From JANTGF01 sp963750735 (GTDB lineage Bacteria; Bacteroidota; Bacteroidia; Bacteroidales; VadinHA17), in contig CAVVRY010000011.1 in the NCBI GenBank assembly GCA_963750735.1, positions 1-64,000 of the forward strand: 64,000 nucleotides of DNA. Direction: 5' to 3'. A program made the translations under genes and the position numbers. Shown here piece by piece: positions 15,659 through 24,793 of the stretch. Within the stretch, counting starts at the first letter, position 1; each line of letters begins with the position of its first letter. The notes beneath the pieces are model-generated. The model did not search any database. It was not told the DNA's origin and was given only the letters and a program-made list of their open reading frames with translations.

Positions 15659-16570
15659 TTATTTGTTCTCAAGGTTTATTCTTGTCTTTGGTAAACTTTC
15701 TGGGTAATTCTTTTGAATAAATTCGATCATTTTTTCTCTAATATATACTCTTAAGTCCCATGCTGTTGGGGAGTTCTTAGCACTCACAAGTATCCTGAGT
15801 TCCAAAGTCGATTCTTTGGAATCAGTTACTTGAAGAACATTAACTTTTTTGTCCCACAATTCACTTTCATTTAATAATCTTGAAAGTTCATCTCTCAGTA
15901 CCTGGAAAGAGATCGTATAATCAACATAAAGAAAAACAGAGCCTGTAATATCAGCAGATGTTCTTGTCCAATTTTGAAATGGTTTTTCTAAAAAGTAAGT
16001 TGTTGGAAGGACTAGTCGCCGTTTATCCCAAATTCTTACCACTACATAAGTTAGATTTATCTCCTCTATCCAACCCCATTCATTTTCAACAAGTACAGCA
16101 TCATCAATTCTAAAAGGCTGAGTAATTGCAATTTGAATTCCAGCTAATAATGACCCAACTACTTTTTGAGCGGATAAACCAATAATAATTCCAGCCAAAC
16201 CTGCGGAAGCAAACAGGCCAATTCCAATCTTCTTAATACTTTCAAAGGATAACAGCACCATTCCTAATGCAAAAAGAATAATTATAAATATGAGTACCTT
16301 TTCGAGAATATTAATCTGAGTATACACTTTTCGGGATGCAAGATTATCTTCAATGGAAATATCAAATCTATTCAAAAAGGCTGTTTTCAGTGTCCTTATT
16401 AATACAATTAAAACCCACGAAATACCAATTATAACAAGAATTTGACTTTGATTGTATAGCAGTGATAATAAACCATCTGCATGATCAGTAAAAAGATCAA
16501 GCATTGGTTTTATTAAAAAGAATATAATCGTAAAAAAGATACTTAGGAAGAGCTTATAATATTTTTTCAT
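15659..16570 (-). CDS. MscS-family mechanosensitive channel (3)
   Basis: 303 residues with about four membrane segments (9-25, 43-62, 93-113, 115-135). The pore helix IGLFASAGLAGIIIGLSAQK is followed by VVGSLLAGIQIAITQPFRID and the MscS beta domain (ENEWGWIEEINLTYVVVRIW), then NWTRTSADITGSV and an alpha/beta C-terminal domain. It differs clearly from the other two MscS genes here, so the three are not a local tandem array. It is about 520 bases from the next gene and probably has its own promoter. Confidence 0.9.
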   Translation of the reverse strand: MKKYYKLFLSIFFTIIFFLIKPMLDLFTDHADGLLSLLYNQSQILVIIGISWVLIVLIRTLKTAFLNRFDISIEDNLASRKVYTQINILEKVLIFIIILFALGMVLLSFESIKKIGIGLFASAGLAGIIIGLSAQKVVGSLLAGIQIAITQPFRIDDAVLVENEWGWIEEINLTYVVVRIWDKRRLVLPTTYFLEKPFQNWTRTSADITGSVFLYVDYTISFQVLRDELSRLLNESELWDKKVNVLQVTDSKESTLELRILVSAKNSPTAWDLRVYIREKMIEFIQKNYPESLPKTRINLENK

Positions 16571-16835
16571 TATTGTAATTTAAATATTATTTGTCATTTT
16601 AATAATTGTAATATAGAATTTTGTCAGCATGACGTACAACGGTTTTCCAGTAAAAAACGTGCGATAAATAACCGCAGCTGTGTTCTGACCATTAAAGGTA
16701 GTAAAATCCATGCTATGATATTGCATTTTAATCTTTGCTTTTAAAGCTGTAATTTCTCTTCTAATAATTGATAAAGTCATGTTATCCGTATGATTCACAG
16801 ATTAAGACATTTTAGCTTTTTGTTCATAAAAAATG

Positions 16836-17675
16836 TTATCCCTGTAAACTTGAATGCCCTTCAAAAGAGCCAATACCAGGTCCGAGGATTAAGATGTAAA
16901 AGAGTATTGAGATAATACCAATGATTATCCAAAAAAATGATTTGCTTGTTAATATGTTTTCTAATGAATTTGCTTTACCTGACAAGGGAACAATATTCAC
17001 AACAAAGGCCCAGAGTATAAAATGAAAAAATGCAAAAACTGACGCGAGTAAATGGTTTTGTTCTGGAGATAAATAGGCAAATGGACTCTTTAAAAGTGAC
17101 AATGTTTGAACAATAATTACAGTTAAAACAGGAATTAATGTTATTGTAGCAAGAATTGACCGATGACCTTTCATTTTGGGCATAAAGCTTTTTTGTATCA
17201 TTATGTAACCTGCGATCATAATAAATAATCCAATAATAAGAACAACGATTTTTGCAGTATCCTGGTTATTGAAAGTACTTATAACTCCCGGAAGATCCCC
17301 TCCTCCGATAAGTGTAACGGAAATAAGGTTCATTACTATGATAACTAAGCTAAATGATGCGAATAACCAAAGAAATAAAGTAATATTAGAATTTACAGGT
17401 TTTTTAAATTTTTGTATAAGGATGACTATTAGTCCGGTTATAAAATTCATCAATACACCACCAAGAAGAAAAAACCTCAAACCTATAAATCCATATTGAT
17501 TGATATAATTATCCCAGTTTACATCAAGATAGGCAGTTGAGGTACTAACAGCTTTCAATTTAAGACCGCATAATATTCCAAATACTGCATGACCAAAAAA
17601 CTCATGAGTAATATTGACTAAAATCCATGACAAAGCTGAAATAGCTATTAATGTTAGTAGGTTGGTCTTTTTCAT
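16836..17675 (-). CDS. Polytopic membrane protein with a HEFFGH motif
   Basis: 279 residues with about seven transmembrane segments. Near the N-terminus the motif NITHEFFGHAVFG recalls the HExxH zinc site of M50-type intramembrane proteases (HELGHA), but it has one extra residue between the glutamate and second histidine, so it is not a standard HExxH. A second-ligand motif (NPxxG/D) is not evident; GGGDLPGV at about 128-135 is a candidate. I cannot assign a function; a membrane metalloprotease relative is the best guess. It stands alone between two spacers. Confidence 0.65.
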   Translation of the reverse strand: MKKTNLLTLIAISALSWILVNITHEFFGHAVFGILCGLKLKAVSTSTAYLDVNWDNYINQYGFIGLRFFLLGGVLMNFITGLIVILIQKFKKPVNSNITLFLWLFASFSLVIIVMNLISVTLIGGGDLPGVISTFNNQDTAKIVVLIIGLFIMIAGYIMIQKSFMPKMKGHRSILATITLIPVLTVIIVQTLSLLKSPFAYLSPEQNHLLASVFAFFHFILWAFVVNIVPLSGKANSLENILTSKSFFWIIIGIISILFYILILGPGIGSFEGHSSLQG

Positions 17676-17942
17676 ATAAGCTTTTATTTGGGTGTGATAT
17701 AATTACCAAAGTTTATATTTTATTTGATTTAAGAAACGATAGAGGGTGAATAGTTTTTAGTACCTGAGGCACCAATTAAGCCCAACTCGTTTATATATGC
17801 ACCTTTGCAAGCTAAAGGTACCGAATATATCCAATATTGGTATGTATTGAGTAATAAATTGGTTTAGGAGGTTGGCTTTATTTTATATCATTTCTTTACC
17901 GGATTGCCAGCAATTTCACCACAATATCAGAAAAGCCATTAT

Positions 17943-19346
17943 TTAAAAATAACTGCTTCCATCCCAGCAATGGGTGCAAAGTTTTTCTTTAGGCAAACCA
18001 ATGGCTTCAACAAGATCGTCCAGTCGTTGAAACTTCAATGTAGTAACATTCATCTTCTCCCGAATTTTCTCAACCATGGCAGCACACTTTGGAGAATCAG
18101 GGTTGGCATATTCAGCCAGGTCTTTATCTTCCACGCCTTCTATTTCCTTAATGGCTTTCCGCCCGGCCAGATCAAGGGTTGAACGTGAATTAGAAAAATT
18201 CAAAAACTCGCAGGGGAAGATAAGAGTTGGACATGCAGGACGCACATGCACCTCTTTGGCACCACATTGCTTCAATACCTGAACATTGTCCTGCAATTGG
18301 GTTCCTCTTACTATAGAATCATCCAACAACGCCATTTTTTGATTTTCAATAAGGGCCTTATTTGGAATTAGTTTCATTTTGGCAACTAAATTCCGCATTT
18401 CCTGGTTCTGAGGCATAAAGCTTCGCGGCCAGGTGGGCGTATATTTAACATAAGCACGTTTATACGGGATTTGCTTTTCATTTGAATATCCAATGGCATG
18501 AGCTAATCCTGAATCAGGAACCCCTGACACATAATCGATTTCAATGTCATCCCGTCGTGCAAGGGCCGCACCACATCGATAACGGGCATCTTCTACATTG
18601 ATTCCTTCATAGTAAGAACTGGGATATCCATAATATACCCACAGAAATGAACATACCTGCATTTTCTCGTTTGGCTTGCGGCGTTGTTCATATCCGTCGG
18701 CTGTGATAAATAATATTTCGCCTGGTCCGATATAATATTCAATTTCGAAACCCAGATTTGAGAAAGAACTGGATTCTGAACCCACAGCATAGGCCCCTTC
18801 TTTTTTACCCAGAATGATGGGTGTACGTCCCAACTTGTCACGGGCTGCATATAAGCCTTCTCTGGTTAATATTAACAATGAGCATGAGCCTTTTACCAAT
18901 TCATAAACATTTTCAATCCCAGCCTCTATACTTTCCTTCTCATTGATAAGCATGGCTATCAATTCACTAGGGTTGGTTGTACCTGTGCTTGTTTCAGAGA
19001 AATGACGCTTCTGCTTCAATGCCCTTTCAGTAAGTTCATCAATATTAGCAAGTTTGCTTACACTCACAATCACAAACTGCCCCAAATGTGAGTTGATCAT
19101 TATGGGTTGTGATTCAGTATCACTAATAACTCCAATCCCACTATTTCCCTTGAATCTGGGTAACTCCGGCTCAAATTTTGTGCGAAAATATGAGTTTTCC
19201 AGATTGTGAATAGCACGGGTAAAACCATTGCCATTTTTAACAGCCATACCGCCACGCCTGGTGCCAAGATGTGAGTTATAATCTGTTCCGTAATACAAAT
19301 CGTTTACACAATCTGACTTTGAAATAGTGCCGAAAAATCCGCCCAT
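17943..19346 (-). CDS. PurF-like amidophosphoribosyltransferase paralogue lacking the catalytic cysteine
   Basis: 467 residues. The N-terminal Ntn glutaminase fold is clear (GTDYNSHLGTRRGGMA, NSHLGQFVI, SSESSSF), and the phosphoribosyltransferase domain carries the PRPP loop LLDDSIVRGTQ (340-350). The protein begins MGGFFG, whereas active PurF begins MCGIFG after processing, so the nucleophile Cys is Gly. The ammonia-releasing half should therefore be dead or altered. A C-terminal CTHCWDGSSYF pair of cysteines may bind metal. To my knowledge this MGGFFG form recurs in Bacteroidota beside a normal PurF. It may use free ammonia or be regulatory. Confidence 0.85.
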   Translation of the reverse strand: MGGFFGTISKSDCVNDLYYGTDYNSHLGTRRGGMAVKNGNGFTRAIHNLENSYFRTKFEPELPRFKGNSGIGVISDTESQPIMINSHLGQFVIVSVSKLANIDELTERALKQKRHFSETSTGTTNPSELIAMLINEKESIEAGIENVYELVKGSCSLLILTREGLYAARDKLGRTPIILGKKEGAYAVGSESSSFSNLGFEIEYYIGPGEILFITADGYEQRRKPNEKMQVCSFLWVYYGYPSSYYEGINVEDARYRCGAALARRDDIEIDYVSGVPDSGLAHAIGYSNEKQIPYKRAYVKYTPTWPRSFMPQNQEMRNLVAKMKLIPNKALIENQKMALLDDSIVRGTQLQDNVQVLKQCGAKEVHVRPACPTLIFPCEFLNFSNSRSTLDLAGRKAIKEIEGVEDKDLAEYANPDSPKCAAMVEKIREKMNVTTLKFQRLDDLVEAIGLPKEKLCTHCWDGSSYF

Positions 19347-19633
19347 AATAGATAATTAATTTGGTGAGTTAATGTTAAATTGGGGTTTAGCTAAAAACTA
19401 TCAATTTTTTAAAGGATTTAAAATTAAATATTTTAGTGTCTTTAAAAAGGAATGTTGACAAGTTGTGAAAAGTCATATAAACATTGAATACTTAAGAGCC
19501 AGTTTTGATAATTGTTATACAAGCAGCATTTATGGAAATATTTAGGTTTTATTAATAAAGAAATTAATTAGAATTTGTATCTTCAAATAGTTAAAAATTC
19601 TTTTGTGTTCATTTCTCAAAAAACATAATAACA

Positions 19634-19975
19634 ATGGAAAAAATCAAAACTGTTTTTGCATGTTCGGGAGCCGCTGATCTGGGCCGAATATCTGATCTGG
19701 TAGCCAGAAAACTTCAAAGTGATAAAACCAGACAAATGAAATGTCTCGCTTTTATTGGTGCCGGAATTGATGAAATGATCGATTCAATAAAAGACACCGA
19801 TATGCTGGTTATTGATGGTTGTGAGCTGGATTGTGGAAGATTAACCATGGACAAAAATGGATTATCGGGCTATCACCACATGAGGTTAACAGATTTGGGA
19901 TATATCAAGGGCCAGACTCCGGTAAAATCAAAGATCATAGATAACATTACTGAAAAGGCTGTTTCCCTTTCCTGA
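19634..19975 (+). CDS. DGC-domain putative zinc-binding protein
   Basis: 113 residues with the features of the DGC family: N-terminal VFACSGAADLGRISDLVAR and the name-giving VIDGCELDCGR at about 61-71. Several cysteines (Cys10, Cys38, Cys63, Cys67) could ligate zinc. Function is unknown for the family, although members often lie near redox and metal genes. It is divergently transcribed from the PurF-like gene, with a 287-base spacer between them. It ends well before the redox operon and is separated from it by ~370 bases. Confidence 0.8.
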   Translation: MEKIKTVFACSGAADLGRISDLVARKLQSDKTRQMKCLAFIGAGIDEMIDSIKDTDMLVIDGCELDCGRLTMDKNGLSGYHHMRLTDLGYIKGQTPVKSKIIDNITEKAVSLS

Positions 19976-20348
19976 AAATTAGCTGATCCTGAATAATCTG
20001 GTATATTCTATTTGTGTTTCAGTGGGATTATCATTCCATATATTCCACCCTTTTTCTTCGTGCAGTTTTCAGAACCTCATATTATTTTCTATGATTAGTT
20101 CTTCCTAATGACCAGGATTACAAATTGGGTTTTAATTTATTTGGTATAGTTATTCTATTTTTACTATATAACTATGTCGATATAATCATTTTAAATTAGC
20201 CAGCCAGTCGGGTTGTTATCTATTGATTTATAATAATTTATGTGCAAGTCATTATTGCTTGGTACGAATTGTATTTGAAATATTATACTTAATACCTATT
20301 TTGGTTGGTTTATGTTAAATAATAGATACTTGTAAATTCAAACCCAAG
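19976..20348 (+). other. Spacer upstream of the redox/propeller operon
   Basis: No gene is visible. Near its end TTTTGG (20299-20304) and GATACTTG (20325-20332) form a weak promoter pair with ~21-base spacing, 17 bases before the first ATG. The -7 box misses the consensus at two positions. The remaining 300 bases are AT-rich with no hairpin that I could defend. Confidence 0.35.
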
Positions 20349-21606
20349 ATGAAAAATCAATCAATTAAATCAGCACTTATACTTCTTATTATTTTCAGTT
20401 TTTACTCAGCTTGCAATCGGCCAGGTATATGATTGGCGTGGCCCGGATAGAACCGGTGTCTATAACGAGACCGGCTTATTGAAAAAGTGGCCTGCAGGTG
20501 GTCCAGAATTACTATGGGAAATTGAAGACATTGGTTTCGGTTATTCAGCAGTAACCATATCAGATGATGCAATATATATAACTGGCCGGAAAGACTCTTT
20601 AGATGTTCTAACTGCCTTAACTCTAGACGGAAAAAAGAAATGGGAAGTTGCATACGGGAATGCCTGGATTATGAACCATACCGGAACCAGGAGTACGCCA
20701 ACTTATGTAAATGGGATGATTTACCTTGTTAGCGGGGCCGGTGACATTACATGCGTTGATAAAAATGGAAAAATTGTCTGGACAAAGAATCACTATAAGC
20801 TTTACAATGCCAGAGCTGCAAGATTTGGAATTTCAGAATCCCCCTTGTATGTTGACGACAAAATAATAGTCTCCCCCGGGGGAAGCAAAGCTTCAATTGT
20901 AGCTTTCAATGCTTCAAACGGTAACGTGGTATGGGAAGCTGAACCATTAAATGAGAGTGCCCATTATGTTAATCCGAAACTAATAGAGCGTGGTGGAAAG
21001 AAAATTATAGTTACCTATTTGAATACCCATATCTTTGGAGTAGATGCCTCAAATGGCAAAATGCTATGGAAAATCAATTATGATGAACAGAATGAGCCTA
21101 CCGAAGGCAGGTTAAGGAAAAATCATGCCATGACTCCGCTGTACCGAGATGGCAAGATTCTGGTTGCCAACGGATACAAATTTATTGCTGTGCAAATTGA
21201 ACTTTCAAAAGATGGTACAGTGGCTAAGGTAGTTTGGAAAAATAATGAATTAGGTCCCCACCATGGAGGTGCTGTCTTACTAGGAGATTATATCTACAGT
21301 ACCTCTTATATGAGTAACTCAATGGGTGACTGGATGTGTGTTGATTGGAATACAGGTAAAACCCAATGGAAAACCCGGTGGCATAATAAAGGATCTATCA
21401 TTTCAGCAGATAATATGCTCTATTTGTATGAGGAAAAATCAGGTTATGTGGCTCTGGCAAATGTGAATCCTGAAAAACTTGATATTGTAAGCGAATTTAA
21501 GATCTCAAAAGGAGAAGGTCCCTACTGGGCACATCCTGTTATTCGCGATGGTAAGCTATATATCCGTCACGGGGAAGTACTAATGGTTTATTCGATAAAA
21601 AAGTAA
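20349..21606 (+). CDS. Exported PQQ-like beta-propeller protein A (frameshift in the signal peptide)
   Basis: The ATG at 20349 begins a signal peptide (MKNQSIKSALILLIIFSF) in one frame; the mature protein (LAIGQVYDWRGPDRTGVYNE onward) is in the next. Removing one T from the run 20399-20403 joins them. The mature part has WRGPDRTG, the recurrent opening of this family, and repeated propeller strands (AFNASNGNVVWE, DWNTGKTQWKT). No PQQ-synthesis gene is nearby, so cofactor binding is unproven and many such propellers are non-catalytic. It is the first gene of the 14-gene operon and would act in the periplasm. Without the shift repaired, translation from internal sites would give a cytosolic protein. 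Confidence 0.75.
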
Positions 21607-21664
21607 ATATCTTTCTCTCTCAGCCACAATTACCAATTTGAATGTTTAGAATAAGGTCAGGCAG

Positions 21665-23117
21665 ATGAAATCGTTTCCGCTTTTAAGCAGAGTTGTTCCA
21701 ATAATTGTTTTTGCCATTTTCACTACGGCTTTTGTTTGGTTCGTGAGCACTAAGCCCGTGGATAATCTGGAAAAAAGAGTTCCCGGAATGGATGCTAGAC
21801 CTAGAGCTTATTGGCGAACATGAAGCAGTTGTTATTGGTGAATTCTTTGAAGCTTTTACAGCAATTGAATCAGATTTAAAAGGAAGCTGGCCGCGGTTTA
21901 GGGGCAATGATTTCGATAATATCAGTAAAGATCTTACACCTACTGCAGACAAATGGCCTGAAACAGGGCCTGAAATTGTCTGGCAAATTAAGCTGGGTGA
22001 AGGTTATGCCGGTCCTGCCATTCATAAGGGGAAAGTATATGTTCTTGATTACAATGAAAAAATCCGTGCCGATGTATTGAAGTGTTTCTCCCTTGTAACA
22101 GGGGAGGAAATATGGAAAAGATGGTACAGCGTGGCCATAAAAAGAAATCATGGAATGTCTCGTACCATTCCTACTGTAACGGATGAGTATATAATCTCGA
22201 TTGGACCAAGATGCCAGGTAATGTGTATGGAAACAGAAACCGGAAACCTGCTGTGGTCTGTTGATCTTGTTCGAGACCTTGGTGCAGAAATTCCTCAGTG
22301 GTATACGGCCCAATGCCCCTTAATTGATGGTGACATAGCAGTAATCGCTGTGGGGGGAGAGTCCCTTTTGATTGGGGTAAACTGCAAAACAGGTGAAATT
22401 GAATGGAATACGCCCAACCCCGATAAATGGAATATGTCACATTCTTCGGTAATCCCTGCCACAATACTGGGAAGAAAGACATATATCTATATGGCTGTGG
22501 GTGGTATCTGCGGAGTAGCTGCAGATGGAGAAGATATAGGGTCAATCCTATGGAAAAACAAAGAATGGAGTCCTACTGTGGTTGCCACGAGCCCAATATA
22601 TATTGGCAACAATGAGATAGTATTTACTACCGGCTATGGAGCAGGGGGCGGTAAATTGAAAGTTATTAAATCTGGCAATGATATGGTGGCCAGTGTAATT
22701 GAAACACATTCACCAAGAGAAGGACTTGCCAGTGAACAACAAACTCCTATTCTTGCCGGTGAATTTCTCTGGACAATAAATCCTAAAGATGCAGGAGCTA
22801 TGCGAAATCAGCTTGCATGTTATCACATTTCTAATCTCCGGAATCCGGTTTGGGCCAGTGGAAAAGAAACCAGGTTTGGGCTTGGACCATACATGGTGGT
22901 AGAAGATAAAATGTTTCTTGTAAATGATGATGCTGAGCTTTTCATGTTCAGGTTTAACACAAACAGTGTAAATCAGTTGGATAGCTTTAGCCCATTGGAA
23001 GAGGGTATTGATGCCTGGGGACCTCTGGCCTTTGCCGATGGATACCTCATTATGAGAGATTCACACACTATGATATGCCTTGATGTGAGCGACAAAAACA
23101 GTTTATCAAATGAATAA
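21665..23117 (+). CDS. Membrane-anchored PQQ-like beta-propeller protein B (frameshift near 21800)
   Basis: The ATG at 21665 opens with an N-terminal anchor (VVPIIVFAIFTTAFVWF) and KPVDNLEKRVPGMD, then runs into a stop after YWRT. From about 21795 the next frame carries GEHEAVVIGEFFEAF and the propeller (SWPRFRGNDFDNISKDLTPT). Dropping one base near 21803 fuses them. The propeller repeats include SLVTGEEIWKRW and METETGNLLWSVD. It is predicted periplasmic, tethered by one helix. Its 3' end overlaps the NHL-like gene by 8 bases. It is clearly related to propellers A and C, but divergent. Confidence 0.75.
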
Positions 23118-24042
23118 AAAAGTTGCCGGAATAATATCAGTCGTGTTTATCCTAATTTGTATAGGATATATAATATTTGATATTGCTACCGGCAAATCCG
23201 ATAAAAAAGTTGTGGTTGAGGAAGAAACTGAACGGACAGAACTCGAGACTCAATGGCAAATTGTTAAAGAATTTAGGGTGGAAGCCGGAAGACTCACTTC
23301 AGTTGCACTTACTTACAGCGATAATTTGATTTGCGCCGGAGAATCATTTATTGCTGCTTACAGCACAAATTTTTCATTGGAATGGGAAATACCAATTGAG
23401 GAAACTATCTGGGCTCTGGACGTATCTGGAGACACCATATTTGCTGCCACAAGGGAGAACATTTACCTATTCAACCTCTCAGGTGAACTGCTAGATGAGT
23501 GGGGTCCTTATGACGATGAAGCAATAATTACCAGTATTACAGCAAACAGGGATTATGTTGCATTTGCCGATGCAGGGAACCTGCTTGTATATGTGGTGAA
23601 TAAAAACGGGGCTTTGAAATCAATTGTTGGGCATCCGGGAATTCAATTCATAATCCCCAGTGCCTATTTTGATGTACATCTTACTAAGGATGACACCCTT
23701 GTGATTGCAAATACCGGCAAAAGAAATATTGAATTCAGGAATATTGAAGGAGAATTGATTCGCGTATTTGGTGAAGAGGGGGATGAATTTGATGAATTTT
23801 GTGGTTGCTGTAACCCTGCTCATTTTGCTTTTGCCCCGGATGGAAATATTGTGACTGCAGAAAAAGGTCTAAACCGGATTAAGCTAATTAAGCCAGATGG
23901 AGTACTGATTGAACCGGTTGCCCAACCTGCACATTTTACAGCATATCTACCAGTTGACCTGGCAGTATGTAGTAAAGGCCTTATATATGCTGCAAATCCT
24001 AAAGATTCAAAGATTTACATTTTTAAAAGAAACGATCGATAA
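23110..24042 (+). CDS. Membrane-anchored NHL-like propeller with a CGCC motif
   Basis: 310 residues. An N-terminal anchor (VAGIISVVFILICIGYIIF) is followed by an acidic linker and a six-bladed NHL/YncE-like propeller with blades such as GEDSFIAAYSTNFSLEW-type strands and GHPGIQFIIPSAYFDVH. The conserved DEFCGCCNPAHFAFAPDGN places three cysteines at 231, 233 and 234; this is the usual position of 'GCCNP' in this propeller type and could hold a metal, haem or disulfide. It overlaps genes on both sides, which indicates translational coupling inside the operon. Confidence 0.75.
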   Translation: MNKKVAGIISVVFILICIGYIIFDIATGKSDKKVVVEEETERTELETQWQIVKEFRVEAGRLTSVALTYSDNLICAGESFIAAYSTNFSLEWEIPIEETIWALDVSGDTIFAATRENIYLFNLSGELLDEWGPYDDEAIITSITANRDYVAFADAGNLLVYVVNKNGALKSIVGHPGIQFIIPSAYFDVHLTKDDTLVIANTGKRNIEFRNIEGELIRVFGEEGDEFDEFCGCCNPAHFAFAPDGNIVTAEKGLNRIKLIKPDGVLIEPVAQPAHFTAYLPVDLAVCSKGLIYAANPKDSKIYIFKRNDR

Positions 24043-24218
24043 TGGAAAGGAGAGATTTTATTTTTAAGTTATCCAGGTGGGGACTCGCTATAGTTCTTGC
24101 CTGCCTGACCCTAATACTGGGGAAAAAGATTGTTCTAAAAAAGGAATGTTCCTCATGTCCAGACTATGCATCATGTCCGGGTGTAAGTAGCTGTGAGGTA
24201 ACTGCATCAAATGAATAA
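24042..24218 (+). CDS. 58-residue membrane peptide with four spaced cysteines
   Basis: A short gene starting on the last base of the preceding stop codon: MERRDFIFKLSRWGLAIVLA, a hydrophobic helix (about 14-28), a KKIVLKKE stretch, then CSSCPDYASCPGVSSC. The cysteines follow C-x2-C-x5-C-x5-C, unlike standard [4Fe-4S] ferredoxin spacing but able to bind a metal or cluster. Its RRDF start resembles a degenerate Tat motif. The next gene begins 2 bases after its stop. The tight packing supports a real, co-translated component of the redox chain. Confidence 0.75.
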   Translation: MERRDFIFKLSRWGLAIVLACLTLILGKKIVLKKECSSCPDYASCPGVSSCEVTASNE

Positions 24219-24220
24219 AG

Positions 24221-24793
24221 ATGAGTAACAAGAATAAATATCAGTCGAGAAGGGACTTTGTAAAAATAGCCGGTAAGGTGGCTATAGCCTTACCCCTCAC
24301 CTATTTATCTGTGACCCTGGTTTCCAAAACTGCCGCTAAGGAACTGGTATGGCAGATTGATCCTATAAAATGCACACAATGTGGCCAGTGTGAAACCCAT
24401 TGTGTACTTACTCCCTCAGCATCAAAATGTATGCACTCATTTGAAATGTGTGGTTATTGCGATCTATGCAGTGGATTTCTGCGACAGGGGGTTAAAGACC
24501 TGGATACCGGAGCTGAAGTTCAACTCTGTCCTACCAATGCAATTACCAGGAAATTTGTTGAAGAGCCCTATTTCGAATATACGATTGATGAAGATCTTTG
24601 TATAGGTTGTGCAAAATGTGTGAAAGGATGCACTGATTTCGGAAATGGTTCATTGCACATGCAGATAAATCAAGCATTGTGCAAAAATTGTAATCAATGC
24701 AGCATTGCAATAGCCTGTCCGTCAAATGCGATTGAAAGGGTGCCAATAACTCAGGCCTATAAACCAAAATCGGGATATCAACCAAGAGTATAA
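24221..24793 (+). CDS. Tat-exported polyferredoxin
   Basis: 190 residues. A twin-arginine signal (SRRDFVKIAGKVAIALPLTY) is followed by several [4Fe-4S] motifs: CTQCGQCETHC (residues ~51-61), CGYCDLC, CIGCAKCVKGC (about 126-136) and CKNCNQCSIAIACP (about 151-164). The Tat signal implies that clusters are inserted in the cytoplasm and the folded protein is sent to the periplasm, where it can carry electrons between the membrane protein encoded next and the propellers. It overlaps the following gene by one base. Confidence 0.85.
   Translation: MSNKNKYQSRRDFVKIAGKVAIALPLTYLSVTLVSKTAAKELVWQIDPIKCTQCGQCETHCVLTPSASKCMHSFEMCGYCDLCSGFLRQGVKDLDTGAEVQLCPTNAITRKFVEEPYFEYTIDEDLCIGCAKCVKGCTDFGNGSLHMQINQALCKNCNQCSIAIACPSNAIERVPITQAYKPKSGYQPRV

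Noticed and set aside
16580..16798. Minus-strand 72-residue frame before the MscS gene
   Set aside because: No recognisable domain, composition like spacer DNA.
18250..18270. TTGGCAC...TTGC sigma-54-like match inside the PurF-like gene
   Set aside because: Spacing is one base short and it is within coding sequence; taken as chance.
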